Shown here in pieces: positions 42,001 through 50,081 of a stretch of 64,000 nucleotides of DNA. The position numbers and the translations under genes are program-made. The stretch is from Verrucomicrobiota bacterium. GTDB lineage: Bacteria > Verrucomicrobiota > Verrucomicrobiia > Opitutales > Opitutaceae. The notes beneath the pieces are model-generated. The model had not been told where the DNA came from and did not search any database. It saw only the letters and a program-made list of their open reading frames with translations. Position 1 is the first letter of the stretch. Every line of letters starts with the position of its first letter. Location of the stretch: contig JAEZGX010000026.1 of NCBI GenBank assembly GCA_023416735.1, positions 124,001-188,000 of the forward strand, in the 5' to 3' direction.

Positions 42001-43305
42001 GTGCGGGCGGCGGATGGGAGGCGGGATCTTCCGGCGGTGGAAGTGGAGTCACATGGGAAGGTTTCGCTCGAGGACGGATTTTTCGGCGACGTAGCAGTGA
42101 CGATGGAGACGCAGCCGCGGATGACGGATGCGCGGTTCGAGATGCGGTTGAATCCAAAGGACGCGATGCTGCATGTGGCGTCGGCGTTTCGGAGCCGGTT
42201 TTTCGACGCGGGGGAAGCGCTCGAATGGGCGAAGGTGTTTCAGCCGGCGAAGGTGGAAGCGGCCGTGGTGGCGGAAACGGCTGCGAAGGAGGCGGGCGAC
42301 GGCGGTGGAAAAAAGTATGAGCAGTGGGGCGTGCCGTTTTGGTCGGTTGTGCGGGGGCACTTCGATTTGGAGATGGGAGCGGTGCAGTCGGGGCCGTATC
42401 GGATCGACGAACTACGAGGGCGGTTGGAGCTGCGCGACCGCGAGGTGGAGTTGAAGGATCTGCGCGGATCGATGTTTGCCGGGCGATGGGGCGGGAATGT
42501 GAGGATCGATTATCGGCCGGAGGACAAGGAGGCGGACCATGCGTTGACGGGGGAATTTCGGATCGAGCAGTTCGATTCGTCGCGCGTGGTGCAGACGGTG
42601 TTTCCGGAGGAGTTGTCGTCGGTCGAGGCGAAGATCGATGTGCGATCAACGGTCCGGAGCCGTGGCAATGCGTTGCCGGAATTGATCGAGCGGACGGCCG
42701 GCGAGTTTACGGTCGAAGGACGCGAAGGTCTGGTGCGGTTGAAAGTGCCGAAACAGGAGCTGGCGGCGACGGCGGCGGTGTTTGGCGGGACGATTTTATT
42801 ATCGCCGGAGCTGCGGGCGCTCGGGCGGCTGTTGAAGAAATTTGCCGAGATGCCGGTGGATCAGATTCGGATTTCCGGCGAGCGGACGGAGGCGGGCGAA
42901 GTGGCGTTGAAGGAACTGCGCATCGAGTCGCCGCAGGCGAAGCTTGTAGCGACCGGACGGATACCGGCGGTGGACGGCGAGCCGTTGATGAACCGGCCGC
43001 TGGAGTTATCGATCGACCTGGCGGCGAGAGACGAGATGGCGGTGATTCTCGGCGGGATGAGCTTGATCGAGAAGAAGCCGCGGGCGGATGGCTATCGCGG
43101 GTTGAAGGAGCAATTCGTGCTGGGTGGAAAGGCGGGGGAGCCGGACACGGGGCCGCTGTATGATTTGCTGGCGAAGGCGGTGGTGGGGTCGAAAGGGACG
43201 TGGGGATTCTTGATGCGAAAGGTGCAGAATGAGGTGAACAAGATGAAGGCGAAGGAAGAGGCGGCGGCGAAGGGAGCGAAGAAGACGGCGATGATTTCGC
43301 GATGA
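39100..43305 (+). CDS. Very large AsmA/YdbH-like membrane-anchored protein
   Basis: About 1,400 residues. After a basic N-terminus there is one transmembrane helix (VWIFLAGCVVGAAGVAGLLL), then a very long beta-rich periplasmic part. The C-terminal part has AsmA-type features: 'GRWGGNVRIDYRPED', 'ALGRLLKKFAEMPVDQIR' and SPQAKLVATGRIPAVDG. This architecture fits the AsmA/YdbH/TamB bridge proteins thought to carry phospholipid between membranes; that function is inferred from fold. GTG 39100 was chosen since the charged N-terminus begins there; GTG 39040 overlapping the preceding stop is possible. It overlaps the next gene by ATGA. Confidence 0.75.
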   Translation: MSVPASQNKRARRKTRARKVWIFLAGCVVGAAGVAGLLLAPPVQGWMLRKAVGMQPGWRVSFERFGAAPSGVEARGLEFAMPGVVAQVEPLIVRIAPGRLLTKRELQIERVEAQKVRVTITPSELAASESAPFTGLLSLLQSPLPWMIDEVKLEGEIAVRDGDAAVVVGEFRIEGGGLSASTPGEFAYEMAVNSALLPLGPENKVRSAGTVRLTQTASHGVARIEVSGDLALPKYGELELPAGMFSLAVSASEKGEDYSGRLELGAAVSAEFEAALDGALGMLAGRAGLSVKDGMLASGVLGEPVPQVVTDAEAVFSLDANSGEATATLGGEVEVKEMGRLMPELDVMGAFKGRFDAGVARRGAAAMVESFGLAMRGEGLEGDEPEVRVVLDAPVNVMEISDTRVATVTLERFPVTWANPWLVSAEVELEPAEFGGEWAVSFADGAERIVMTPVRPSVVEPVVFKGLPLPPGRFSLSPRLELTSAGVRVDVADFSAVSEAGERMSGRAGVTYDFETEAIGLEGEMSGMVPTVPFSVTAQWAGTMTGDVLELRTLDVEGREEGREQRPIEVKLLRAVTVDLEKLNVPAVDEARDLLRLKFGGLALGWVSQWLSDAVVEGSLARGESVVSVAAGGKLSLTTETPWEVTGAELAVGGREMIEGRVEFSPGGEFFENRIEAKVERIEGLDARGNRVRGDVAVSAQIAEKRATMDVTLEAELPALPGSEGTFGAVTATLMAKAHNESDTLVAMDEFELRVRNAERELASVMAPEPFVFGLANSGTAVLATLTPLRVNVGEIPLAWAKPWVTPTELGGVLEPCEFALTGKMTKLLVRPLTPVKVCELAVRNEAGELVRDAVFSFFPGLDLTVICMPVPEFMLVMQGHAHLTNGALDVAGKRAMDVDGALRFLGNDQTVLPSGVELTTRVELSALAGVAAAKASGVPAEGSVVARVNGDLLGKAPIEFWTRIEGVRAADGRRDLPAVEVESHGKVSLEDGFFGDVAVTMETQPRMTDARFEMRLNPKDAMLHVASAFRSRFFDAGEALEWAKVFQPAKVEAAVVAETAAKEAGDGGGKKYEQWGVPFWSVVRGHFDLEMGAVQSGPYRIDELRGRLELRDREVELKDLRGSMFAGRWGGNVRIDYRPEDKEADHALTGEFRIEQFDSSRVVQTVFPEELSSVEAKIDVRSTVRSRGNALPELIERTAGEFTVEGREGLVRLKVPKQELAATAAVFGGTILLSPELRALGRLLKKFAEMPVDQIRISGERTEAGEVALKELRIESPQAKLVATGRIPAVDGEPLMNRPLELSIDLAARDEMAVILGGMSLIEKKPRADGYRGLKEQFVLGGKAGEPDTGPLYDLLAKAVVGSKGTWGFLMRKVQNEVNKMKAKEEAAAKGAKKTAMISR

Positions 43306-43703
43306 AAACGTGCGCTACGATTTTGATGATGGTGGGATTGTGGGCGGTGGCCGCGGCGGAGACGTGGACCTTGGTATTGCACGGGACGGTGACGAATACG
43401 ACGGAGGACGAGGCGACGGCGAACGTGTTGATGGTGTTGGCGGTCGACGGCGAAAAGGTGGTGGGAGAGATGAAAACGGAGGCGCCGCTGGCGGGGACGG
43501 GGAAGCTCGAAGGACGGATGGTCGGGGCGTGGTGCGAGCTGAGTGGCGAAATGCAGGAAGGATTCCGGATTTCGTTTCGCGGCGCGGTGAATGCGAAGGA
43601 TTTTCGCGGGACGTATGTGGCGGCGGTGCCGGGCGAGCCGGTGCAATATGGAAAGTTTGAGCTGAAGGTGCAGGCGCCGGCGAAAGTGAGCGGCGGGCGG
43701 TGA
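43302..43703 (+). CDS. Small secreted protein of unknown function
   Basis: A 133-residue protein with a signal peptide (ILMMVGLWAVAAAETW, likely cleavage near residue 19), then a beta-rich domain without known motifs. The start overlaps the AsmA-like gene by four bases, so the two are co-translated and probably work together at the envelope. Confidence 0.65.
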   Translation: MKTCATILMMVGLWAVAAAETWTLVLHGTVTNTTEDEATANVLMVLAVDGEKVVGEMKTEAPLAGTGKLEGRMVGAWCELSGEMQEGFRISFRGAVNAKDFRGTYVAAVPGEPVQYGKFELKVQAPAKVSGGR

Positions 43704-43750
43704 GAGATGCGCGGTGAGTGGGCCGCGCCTCCATTTGGGGACGACCTGCC

Positions 43751-44362
43751 CTACCCTAGCGTTTCGAGGGCGAGAGCGGCGGCGGCGGTGCGGTTTTCGA
43801 CGCCCAGTTTCGCGAAGGTGGACTCGAGGTGTTTTTTCACCGTGGTGAGTCCGATACCGAGGATCGTGGCGATTTCGGGGTTCGTTTTTCCGCGGGAGAC
43901 CCAGAGGAGGATTTCGGCTTCGCGCGGCGTGAGCCCGAGTGATTCAAGCGATTCGCTGGATGCTTCGGCGACGTTGGCGCGGCGGGGCGCGGCGGCGACG
44001 CGGCGGAGGCGGGCGTGGACGGCGGCGATGAGATCGTCGGGTTCGACGGGTTTGGTGAGGTAGTCGTCGGCACCGAGATTCATGCCGGTGCGGATGTCGC
44101 CTTTCTCGCTCCAGCCGGTGAGGAAGATGAACGGGAGGTGGGCGGTGGCGGGTTCTTGTCGCAGCGTTTCCAATACACGATGCCCGTTCATCTCGGGCAT
44201 GGTGATGTCGCACATCACGAGATCGGGTTGTTCGCGGCGGGCGAGGTCGACGCCTTCGCGGCCGTTTCTCGCTTCGATAACGGTGAAGCCTTCGGCAGCG
44301 AGGAGATCGGCGAACTGGCGGCGCAGTTTCGCTTCGTCGTCGATGACGAGAATTCGCTTCAC
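43751..44362 (-). CDS. LuxR/NarL-family response regulator
   Basis: A 203-residue regulator. Receiver: ILVIDDEAKLRRQF, phosphoacceptor in LVMCDITMPEMNGH, and lysine in YLTKPVEPD. C-terminal HTH: GLTPREAEILLWVSRGKTN and EIATILGIGLTTVKKHLEST, typical LuxR. The start is a GTG at 44362; the longer frame adds a Pro/Arg-rich stretch with no family match. No kinase is adjacent; the hybrid kinase at 45966 is close enough to be a candidate. Confidence 0.9.
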   Translation of the reverse strand: MKRILVIDDEAKLRRQFADLLAAEGFTVIEARNGREGVDLARREQPDLVMCDITMPEMNGHRVLETLRQEPATAHLPFIFLTGWSEKGDIRTGMNLGADDYLTKPVEPDDLIAAVHARLRRVAAAPRRANVAEASSESLESLGLTPREAEILLWVSRGKTNPEIATILGIGLTTVKKHLESTFAKLGVENRTAAAALALETLG

Positions 44363-44606
44363 GGTGGGCGCAGGCTGCCGGGCGCCAGGTGGGAAGTAAA
44401 GGCGCGGAATGACGGCGGGTTGCGAATAGGGGTTGGGCGGATGGGACCGCTGGGAGAGGCGATGAGGGGGCGGCGCGCTAGGGATCTGGACACGTTGAGC
44501 AGACGGGCTCGCCCTCTTCCGGATGGGCCGGATGGCCCAGGGACGGGCGGCCAATGGTGCGGCGGGGAGAAATCTGAGATGATGCGCCTTCACACCTCTA
44601 TTTCTC

Positions 44607-44813
44607 ATGAAACCTCCGATCCTTTTGTTGTCCTTTTTCGCGAGTTTCGCGGCGCTGTTTTCGCTGAGTTACAGCATTGAACTGGCGATTTCTCCGCTGG
44701 TGGTCACCGGGCTGCTGGTGATCTTTCGAGCTGATTACGGGCGGCGGTGGAAGTCGCTGCCGGTGAACATCAAGGAGCGGAAGTCGGACGAAGGACTTCG
44801 CCTTGCGGCCTGA
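44607..44813 (+). CDS. Short membrane protein
   Basis: A 68-residue protein with two hydrophobic helices (LLLSFFASFAALFSLSYS and 'AISPLVVTGLLVIF') and a basic tail. Starts at ATG 44607. No family is recognised; it is accepted because coding bias and helix pattern look genuine and it ends shortly before the globin-like gene. Confidence 0.5.
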   Translation: MKPPILLLSFFASFAALFSLSYSIELAISPLVVTGLLVIFRADYGRRWKSLPVNIKERKSDEGLRLAA

Positions 44814-44848
44814 GGGCTTTGCCACTGAGAACGTCACGCTGTCCAGCC

Positions 44849-45271
44849 ATGACCTCGGGTGAAATTGCGCTCGTGCAGGAGTCTTTCCGCAAGCTGGCTC
44901 CGATTTCGGATTCGGCCATCGCGCTGTTTTATGCGCGGTGGTTCGAACTCGATCCGGGCCTGCGGAATTTTTGTTGCGGTGCGATGACGGTGAAGGCGAA
45001 TCGCCTGATGCGGAGCATCGCGAGCATTGTTGCCCGATTAGACCATTTCGGTGCATTGCGCGACTCGCTCGGGCGCTTGGGAGCGCGGCAGTCGCGGCTG
45101 GGAGTGCGGGAGGAGCACTACGTGACTGCGGGCACGGCGTTCCTGTGGATGCTCAAGAAGATGCTCGGGCTCGAGTTCACGCCGGCGGTGAAGTCGGCTT
45201 GGACGCGGTGTTATGTGGAAGTCGCGACGGCGATGATGGATGGAGCTCAGCTGCAGCGAAAAGCAGCGTGA
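44849..45271 (+). CDS. Globin-like protein lacking the proximal histidine
   Basis: A 140-residue globin fold similar to flavohemoglobin/Vitreoscilla-type globins: LVQESFRKLAPISDSAIALF at the start, B10 tyrosine Y28, and GVREEHYVTAGTAFLWML at the G-helix region. Aligning LGARQSRLGVREEHY with the usual K-H-x-x-x-GV...HY places Q81 where the heme-ligating histidine should be. It may therefore be a heme-free sensor globin or use another ligand. The next gene is a cytochrome c. Confidence 0.7.
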   Translation: MTSGEIALVQESFRKLAPISDSAIALFYARWFELDPGLRNFCCGAMTVKANRLMRSIASIVARLDHFGALRDSLGRLGARQSRLGVREEHYVTAGTAFLWMLKKMLGLEFTPAVKSAWTRCYVEVATAMMDGAQLQRKAA

Positions 45272-45329
45272 AATGCCGAGGCGGTCCGCGTCGGCAGCCC
45301 TACCCTTTTTTTCAACACACACTACCCTG

Positions 45330-45779
45330 ATGAAAACGAAAATTACGTCCCTGATTGTTGCCGGCTCGATGCTGGCGTGCGTGGTCCTGCTTGCATTCAA
45401 CGTGCGAGCGGGCGAAGCGGCTTTGGCGAACAAAGAGTCGGAGCATGGCCTGCTCGTGGAGCGCGGCCGCTATCTGGTGAACAGCGTGGGAGTATGCGCG
45501 GATTGTCACACGCCGAGGAATGAGCGTGGTGAATTGATCCAGGAGCTGGCGCTCGAAGGCGCGCCGCTCGGCTTTGCGCCGACCGTGCCGATGCCGTGGG
45601 CGCCGGCGGCGCCGCCGATCGCGGGATTGAAGGCGATGACGGATGAGCAGGCGAAGACGTTTTTGATGACGGGTGTGCGGCCGGATGGTTCGAAGCCGCT
45701 GCCGCCGATGCCGGAGTATCGTTTCTCGGAGCCGGATGCGGCGGCGGTGCTGGCGTATCTGCGGACGGTAGGGAAGTGA
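45330..45779 (+). CDS. Exported c-type cytochrome
   Basis: A 149-residue protein with a signal peptide (ITSLIVAGSMLACVVLLAFN) and one heme-binding motif, CADCH. A later methionine (near PPMPEYRF) is the likely axial ligand, and the C-terminus FSEPDAAAVLAYLRTVGK is typical of class I cytochrome c. Its redox partner is unknown; it lies 58 bases after the globin-like gene. Confidence 0.85.
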   Translation: MKTKITSLIVAGSMLACVVLLAFNVRAGEAALANKESEHGLLVERGRYLVNSVGVCADCHTPRNERGELIQELALEGAPLGFAPTVPMPWAPAAPPIAGLKAMTDEQAKTFLMTGVRPDGSKPLPPMPEYRFSEPDAAAVLAYLRTVGK

Positions 45780-45965
45780 GGGAAGAGAAGGCGCGGTGAG
45801 GACATCGCGCCTTTCGGCACTATTTTCTCTGCGCGGCGTGGCGGTCATCCACTCGCACACGCTCGCAGCTGCTAAACACACGCACAACCCGCAGGCGGGG
45901 TGGCGGCGAACGTTCGCCGTTGCCTGCCTGCGGTTCTGTTTTATCGCTGGGAGCTTCGAAACCGC

Positions 45966-48716
45966 ATGACTCGGTCGGACTCCCCTACTCCCTCGACGCC
46001 GGCGGATCAAACGGCGAGCGCGGAGCTGGCGCGCGTGCAGGAGGCGTTGCGCGTGAGCGAGGCGAGCCGGCGGGAGTCGCAGACGTTTTTTGAAAAAAGT
46101 TTCGAGGCGAGTCCGGCGCTGATGACGATTGCGCGGATCGCGGATGGGAAGCTGATCGAGATTAATCCGGCGTTCCTGCGGCGGTCGGGTTACACGCGGG
46201 AAGAAGCGGTGGGGAAATCGACGCTGGAGTTGAACCTGTGGGTGGAGCCGAAGCAGCGGGCCGAGTTGGTGGAGAAGATGCAGGCGGAGGGACGCGTGCG
46301 GGACTTCGCGGCGGATTTCCGGATGAAGTCGGGTGAGGTCCGGACGCTGTTGTTGAATGCGGACGTGATTCACGTCGATGGGCCGCCGTGCATGGTGACG
46401 GTGGCGACCGACATCACGGAGCGGCGGCGGCGGGAGGAGGTGCAGGCGGCGACGTATGAGATTTCGCAGGCGGTGCTGGCGAGCGGGGATCTCGGCACCT
46501 TGTTCCAGGAGATGCATCGGATCGTCGGTGGCTTGATGCCGGCGCGGAATTTTTATGTGGCGCTGCTGAGTCCGGATGGGAACGAGCTGTCGTTTCCATT
46601 TTTCGTGGACGAGCACGTGCCGGGGGCGCCGCCGCGGAAGCCGGGGAATGGATTCAGCGAGTATGTGTTGTTCACGGGGGAGCCGTTGCTGGCGACGGCG
46701 GACGAGCTCGTGGAGATTTTGGCGGCGCGAGGATTTTATCAAAAACTCGACCGGCCGGCGGCGCAGCGGTTGGGAGCGCCGTTGCGGATCGGGGGAAAGG
46801 CGATCGGCGTGATCGCGCTCCAAGATTACGAAAATCCCTGTGCGTATTCGGAGGACGACAAGCGGCTGTTGACCTTTGTGGCGGACCAGATGGCGGCGGC
46901 GGTGCACCGGCGTTTTGCGGAGGAGGCGTTGCGGCAGGCGGAGCTGCAGTATCGCGGAATTTTCGAGAACGCGCTCGAAGGATTGTATCAGACGACGCCG
47001 GACGGCCGGTTCTTGAAGGCGAATCCGGCGATGGCGCGGATGTGCGGTTACGAGACGCCGGAGGAGCTGATTCGCGGAATGAACGACATCGCGCACCAGC
47101 TGTATGTGGATCGCGGCCGTCGGGCGGAATTTCTGCGGAGCATCGCCGAGCAGGACCAGTTGACGGATTTCGAGTCCGAGATGCGGCGGCGTGACGGAAC
47201 GACGATGTGGGTGAGCGAGTCGGTGCGCGTGGTGCGGGATGCGCAGGGGAAGGTGAGCCATTTCGAAGGCGTGGCGGTGGACGTGACGCAGCAGCATGAG
47301 GCGGCGCGCGTGTTGCAGGCGGCGAAGGAGGCGGCGGATGCGGCGAGCCGGGCGAAGAGTTATTTTCTCGCGAGCGTGAGCCATGAGCTGCGGACGCCGT
47401 TGAATGGAATTCTTGGATACACGCAGATCCTGCGGCGCGATCCGGCACTCGGCGAAAAACAGCGCGAAGGCGTGCGGGTGATTCACGAGTCGGCCGAGCA
47501 TCTGCTGGCGTTGATCAACGACGTGCTGGATTTATCGAAGATCGAGGCGGGGCGGATCGAGCTGCAGGTGTCGGATTTCGATCTGGTGGAATTTATCGCG
47601 GGCGTGGAGCGCGTGTTTGCGCCGCGAGCGAGGGACAAGGGATTGTTGTTGGAAACGCAGGTGGACGCGGACGTGCCGCGCTGGGTGCGGGGAGATGAGC
47701 AGCGGCTGCGTCAGGTGGTGTTCAATCTCGTGGCGAATGCGGTGACGTTCACGCAGCGTGGCGGCGTGGTGGTGTCGGTGAAAGTGGACGGCGAGGCGCT
47801 GTCATTTTCGGTGAGCGACACGGGGCGCGGAATCATGGCGGAAGACATGGGCCGATTGTTCGAGCCCTTCGTGCAGTTGGGCGAGCGGGCGGCGGGCGGG
47901 ACGGGATTGGGGCTGGCGATCAGTCGGAGCCTGGTGGAGCGGATGGGCGGAAAGCTGCAGGTGGAGAGCAAGCCCGGCTGGGGCAGCCGGTTTTGGTTTG
48001 CGGTGCGTTTGCCGGAGGCGGCGGAAGGAGCAAGCGGGACGAGTTCGGGGCTGCGGCGGGTGTCGGGTTATGAAGGGACGGTGAAGCGCGTGCTGGTCGT
48101 GGACGATCATGCGGCGAATCGCGCGCTGCTGGTGGATTTGCTCGGGCCGGTGGGATTCGAGATCGCGCAAGCGGTGGATGGAGCGGAGGCGTTGGAGGAG
48201 GTGGAACGGTTTCAGCCGGATCTGGTGTTGATGGATCTGCGGTTGCCGGGAGAGATCGACGGGTTGGAGGCAACGCGGAGATTGCGGGCGCGGGAGGAAG
48301 CGGCGGGCGGGAAGACGAGGCGCGCGATCGTGGCGGTGTCGGCGAGTGCGTATGATTTGGATCGCAGCGAGTGTTTCGCGGCCGGGTGCGATGCGTTTCT
48401 GGCGAAGCCGTTTCGTGAGGAGGAACTGTGGACGACGATCGGGCGGGTGTTGGGTTTGACGTGGAAGACGATCGATCCGGAAGAGACGCGCACACCCTTC
48501 CCGCTGGTGGTGGAAGCGCCGCCGGTGGAAGAGGCGGCGGCGATTTATGAACTGGCGGCGAAAGGAGATGTGGTGGCGATCCGTGCGCGGGCGCAGGCAT
48601 TGATGGCGGGGGACGTGAAGTATCAGGCCTTCGCGCAAGGCGTGTTGGATCTGGCGGGGCGGTTCAAGATGAAGGCGATTCGACAGTTTGTGGGGCGGTA
48701 TCTAAACCACGGATGA
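45966..48716 (+). CDS. Hybrid sensor histidine kinase (PAS-GAF-PAS-HisKA-HATPase-REC)
   Basis: A 916-residue soluble sensor. PAS: 'FEKSFEASPALMTIARI' and DITERRRREE. GAF-type middle: 'FRDEHVP'-like region to 'LQDYENPCAYSEDDKRLL'. Second PAS: 'GIFENALEGLYQTTPDGRFL'. Kinase H-box SVSHELRTPLNGILGYTQIL, N-box 'NLVANAVTF', DTGRGIMAEDMGRLFEPF, and a C-terminal receiver (VLVVDDHAANRALL, LVLMDLRLPGEIDG, LAKPF). The last codons (LNHG-stop) come from an AACCACGGATGA repeat that supplies the TGA. ATG 45966 was chosen over an upstream GTG frame. Confidence 0.92.
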   Translation: MTRSDSPTPSTPADQTASAELARVQEALRVSEASRRESQTFFEKSFEASPALMTIARIADGKLIEINPAFLRRSGYTREEAVGKSTLELNLWVEPKQRAELVEKMQAEGRVRDFAADFRMKSGEVRTLLLNADVIHVDGPPCMVTVATDITERRRREEVQAATYEISQAVLASGDLGTLFQEMHRIVGGLMPARNFYVALLSPDGNELSFPFFVDEHVPGAPPRKPGNGFSEYVLFTGEPLLATADELVEILAARGFYQKLDRPAAQRLGAPLRIGGKAIGVIALQDYENPCAYSEDDKRLLTFVADQMAAAVHRRFAEEALRQAELQYRGIFENALEGLYQTTPDGRFLKANPAMARMCGYETPEELIRGMNDIAHQLYVDRGRRAEFLRSIAEQDQLTDFESEMRRRDGTTMWVSESVRVVRDAQGKVSHFEGVAVDVTQQHEAARVLQAAKEAADAASRAKSYFLASVSHELRTPLNGILGYTQILRRDPALGEKQREGVRVIHESAEHLLALINDVLDLSKIEAGRIELQVSDFDLVEFIAGVERVFAPRARDKGLLLETQVDADVPRWVRGDEQRLRQVVFNLVANAVTFTQRGGVVVSVKVDGEALSFSVSDTGRGIMAEDMGRLFEPFVQLGERAAGGTGLGLAISRSLVERMGGKLQVESKPGWGSRFWFAVRLPEAAEGASGTSSGLRRVSGYEGTVKRVLVVDDHAANRALLVDLLGPVGFEIAQAVDGAEALEEVERFQPDLVLMDLRLPGEIDGLEATRRLRAREEAAGGKTRRAIVAVSASAYDLDRSECFAAGCDAFLAKPFREEELWTTIGRVLGLTWKTIDPEETRTPFPLVVEAPPVEEAAAIYELAAKGDVVAIRARAQALMAGDVKYQAFAQGVLDLAGRFKMKAIRQFVGRYLNHG

Positions 48717-48771
48717 ACACGGATGCGATCGAACGGGAGTGAACCACGAATGCACACGAACGGGCACGAAA
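48705..48771 (+). repeat. Two AACCACG-type repeats in tandem between the kinases
   Basis: Copy one starts at 48705 (AACCACGGATGAACACGGAT) and contains the TGA stop of the kinase gene. Copy two starts at 48742 (AACCACGAATGCACACGAAC). They are direct, not inverted, copies with CACGAA/CACGGAT units. Confidence 0.7.
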
Positions 48772-48781
48772 GTGCCGGAAC

Positions 48782-48802
48782 AGCCCGCCGGGGCGGCGGG
48801 CT
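48782..48802. repeat. Short hairpin just before the RR-kinase start
   Basis: AGCCCGCC pairs with GGCGGGCT across a 5-base loop, ending 6 bases before the ATG at 48809, where a stem could hinder ribosome binding. Confidence 0.55.
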
Positions 48803-48808
48803 CCACCT

Positions 48809-49888
48809 ATGAGTGAGACGATTTTGATTGTGGACGATACGCCGGCGAACTTGGGGGTGTTGGTGGAGACGCTCGGGGCGGCGGGGTATCAGTTGATGGT
48901 GGCGGAGGATGGCGAGGAGGCGTTGGCGCAGACGGAGCAGACGCGTCCGGATTTGATTTTGTTGGATGTGATGATGCCGGGCATCGATGGGTTCGAGACG
49001 TGCCGGCGGTTGAAGCAGCGCGAGCAGACGCGGGACGTGCCGGTGCTCTTCATGACGGCGTTGAGCGAGACGGCGGACAAGGTGAAGGCGTTTGCGGCGG
49101 GCGGTGTGGATTACATCACGAAGCCGATCGAGCATGAGGAGGCGCTGGCGCGCGTGCGGACGCATTTGACGCTGCGGAGATTGAGGCGGGAGCTGGAGGA
49201 GCAGCTGACGTTGAGGGATCGGTTCATGCAGATCGCGGGGCACGATCTGCGAAATCCGCTGTGCTTGATTCTGATGTCGGGCGCACTGGCGCGGCGGGAG
49301 AAAGGAGTGCCGCCGAAAGTGCTGCAGTGTTTGGACAACATTGCGGATTCGACGATGCAGATGCGGCGGATCATCGACACCTTTCTCGAGCTGCGTGGCT
49401 CCGGCGAGAGCAGTGCGACGGGGCGCGCGGATTTGCGGCTGATCGCGACGGCGGCGGTGCGGCAGCAGTCGCTCGCAGCGGAGCAGAAAGGGATCGCGTT
49501 GATGTGCGAGGAGGACGAACGGGAATTGCCGGCGGCGGCGTGCGACGGGGGTTTGGCGTATCAGGCGTTTGCGAACTATGTGAGCAATGCGCTGAAGTTC
49601 ACGCGAAGGGGCGGTTGGGTGCGCGTGAAGGTGGGCGTGTCGGCGGCAGGGACGATGTTGCGCGCGGAGGTGGCGGACAGCGGGCCGGGCGTGGCGGAGG
49701 AGGAGCGAGAGAAATTGTTTCGGGAACGCGGCGGCGTGTCGGTGAAACCGACGGACGGCGAGGAGTCGCACGGCGTGGGGCTTTCGATCGTGAAGCATTT
49801 GATCGAGTCGCAGTGCGGAATCGTGGGGGCGGATTTTCCGGCGGAAGGCGGAAGTGTGTTTTGGTTCGAGGTGCCGGTGGTGGGGTGA
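48809..49888 (+). CDS. Response regulator fused to a histidine kinase
   Basis: A 359-residue receiver-kinase protein. Receiver: ILIVDDTPANLGVLVE, LILLDVMMPGIDGFETC, ITKPIEHEEA. Kinase: H-box 'GHDLRNPLCLILMSG', N-box YVSNALKFTRRGGWVRVKV, and 'ADSGPGVAEEEREKLF' with 'HGVGLSIVKHLIESQCG'. It likely takes phosphate from the hybrid kinase just upstream. Same layout as the partial gene at the window start. Confidence 0.92.
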   Translation: MSETILIVDDTPANLGVLVETLGAAGYQLMVAEDGEEALAQTEQTRPDLILLDVMMPGIDGFETCRRLKQREQTRDVPVLFMTALSETADKVKAFAAGGVDYITKPIEHEEALARVRTHLTLRRLRRELEEQLTLRDRFMQIAGHDLRNPLCLILMSGALARREKGVPPKVLQCLDNIADSTMQMRRIIDTFLELRGSGESSATGRADLRLIATAAVRQQSLAAEQKGIALMCEEDERELPAAACDGGLAYQAFANYVSNALKFTRRGGWVRVKVGVSAAGTMLRAEVADSGPGVAEEEREKLFRERGGVSVKPTDGEESHGVGLSIVKHLIESQCGIVGADFPAEGGSVFWFEVPVVG

Positions 49889-49935
49889 GGTATCGGCGGG
49901 AGGCGGGCGTTTGATCCTATCTTCTTATCCGGTTC

Positions 49936-50009
49936 GTGCTCTGATCGTAATCGTGATCGTGATCCCCCACTCGCTTGCGATCACGATCACGAATTACGAT
50001 CAAGAGCAC
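49936..50009. repeat. GATCGTGATC-type hairpin repeat
   Basis: Left arm 49936-49964 (GTGCTCTGATCGTAATCGTG and on), right arm 49978-50009. The arms pair almost fully (two single-base bulges) around a 13-base loop. Each is built of GATCGT units. It lies between the RR-kinase and the 50082 gene and is another member of the quasi-periodic hairpin style, with a different unit. Confidence 0.85.
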
Positions 50010-50081
50010 GATTGAGAGGGGAGAAGCGAAAGCGGACTCGCGCGGCGGGCGGCGGTGGGTAGGTTTTCCGGCGTGGAGACG

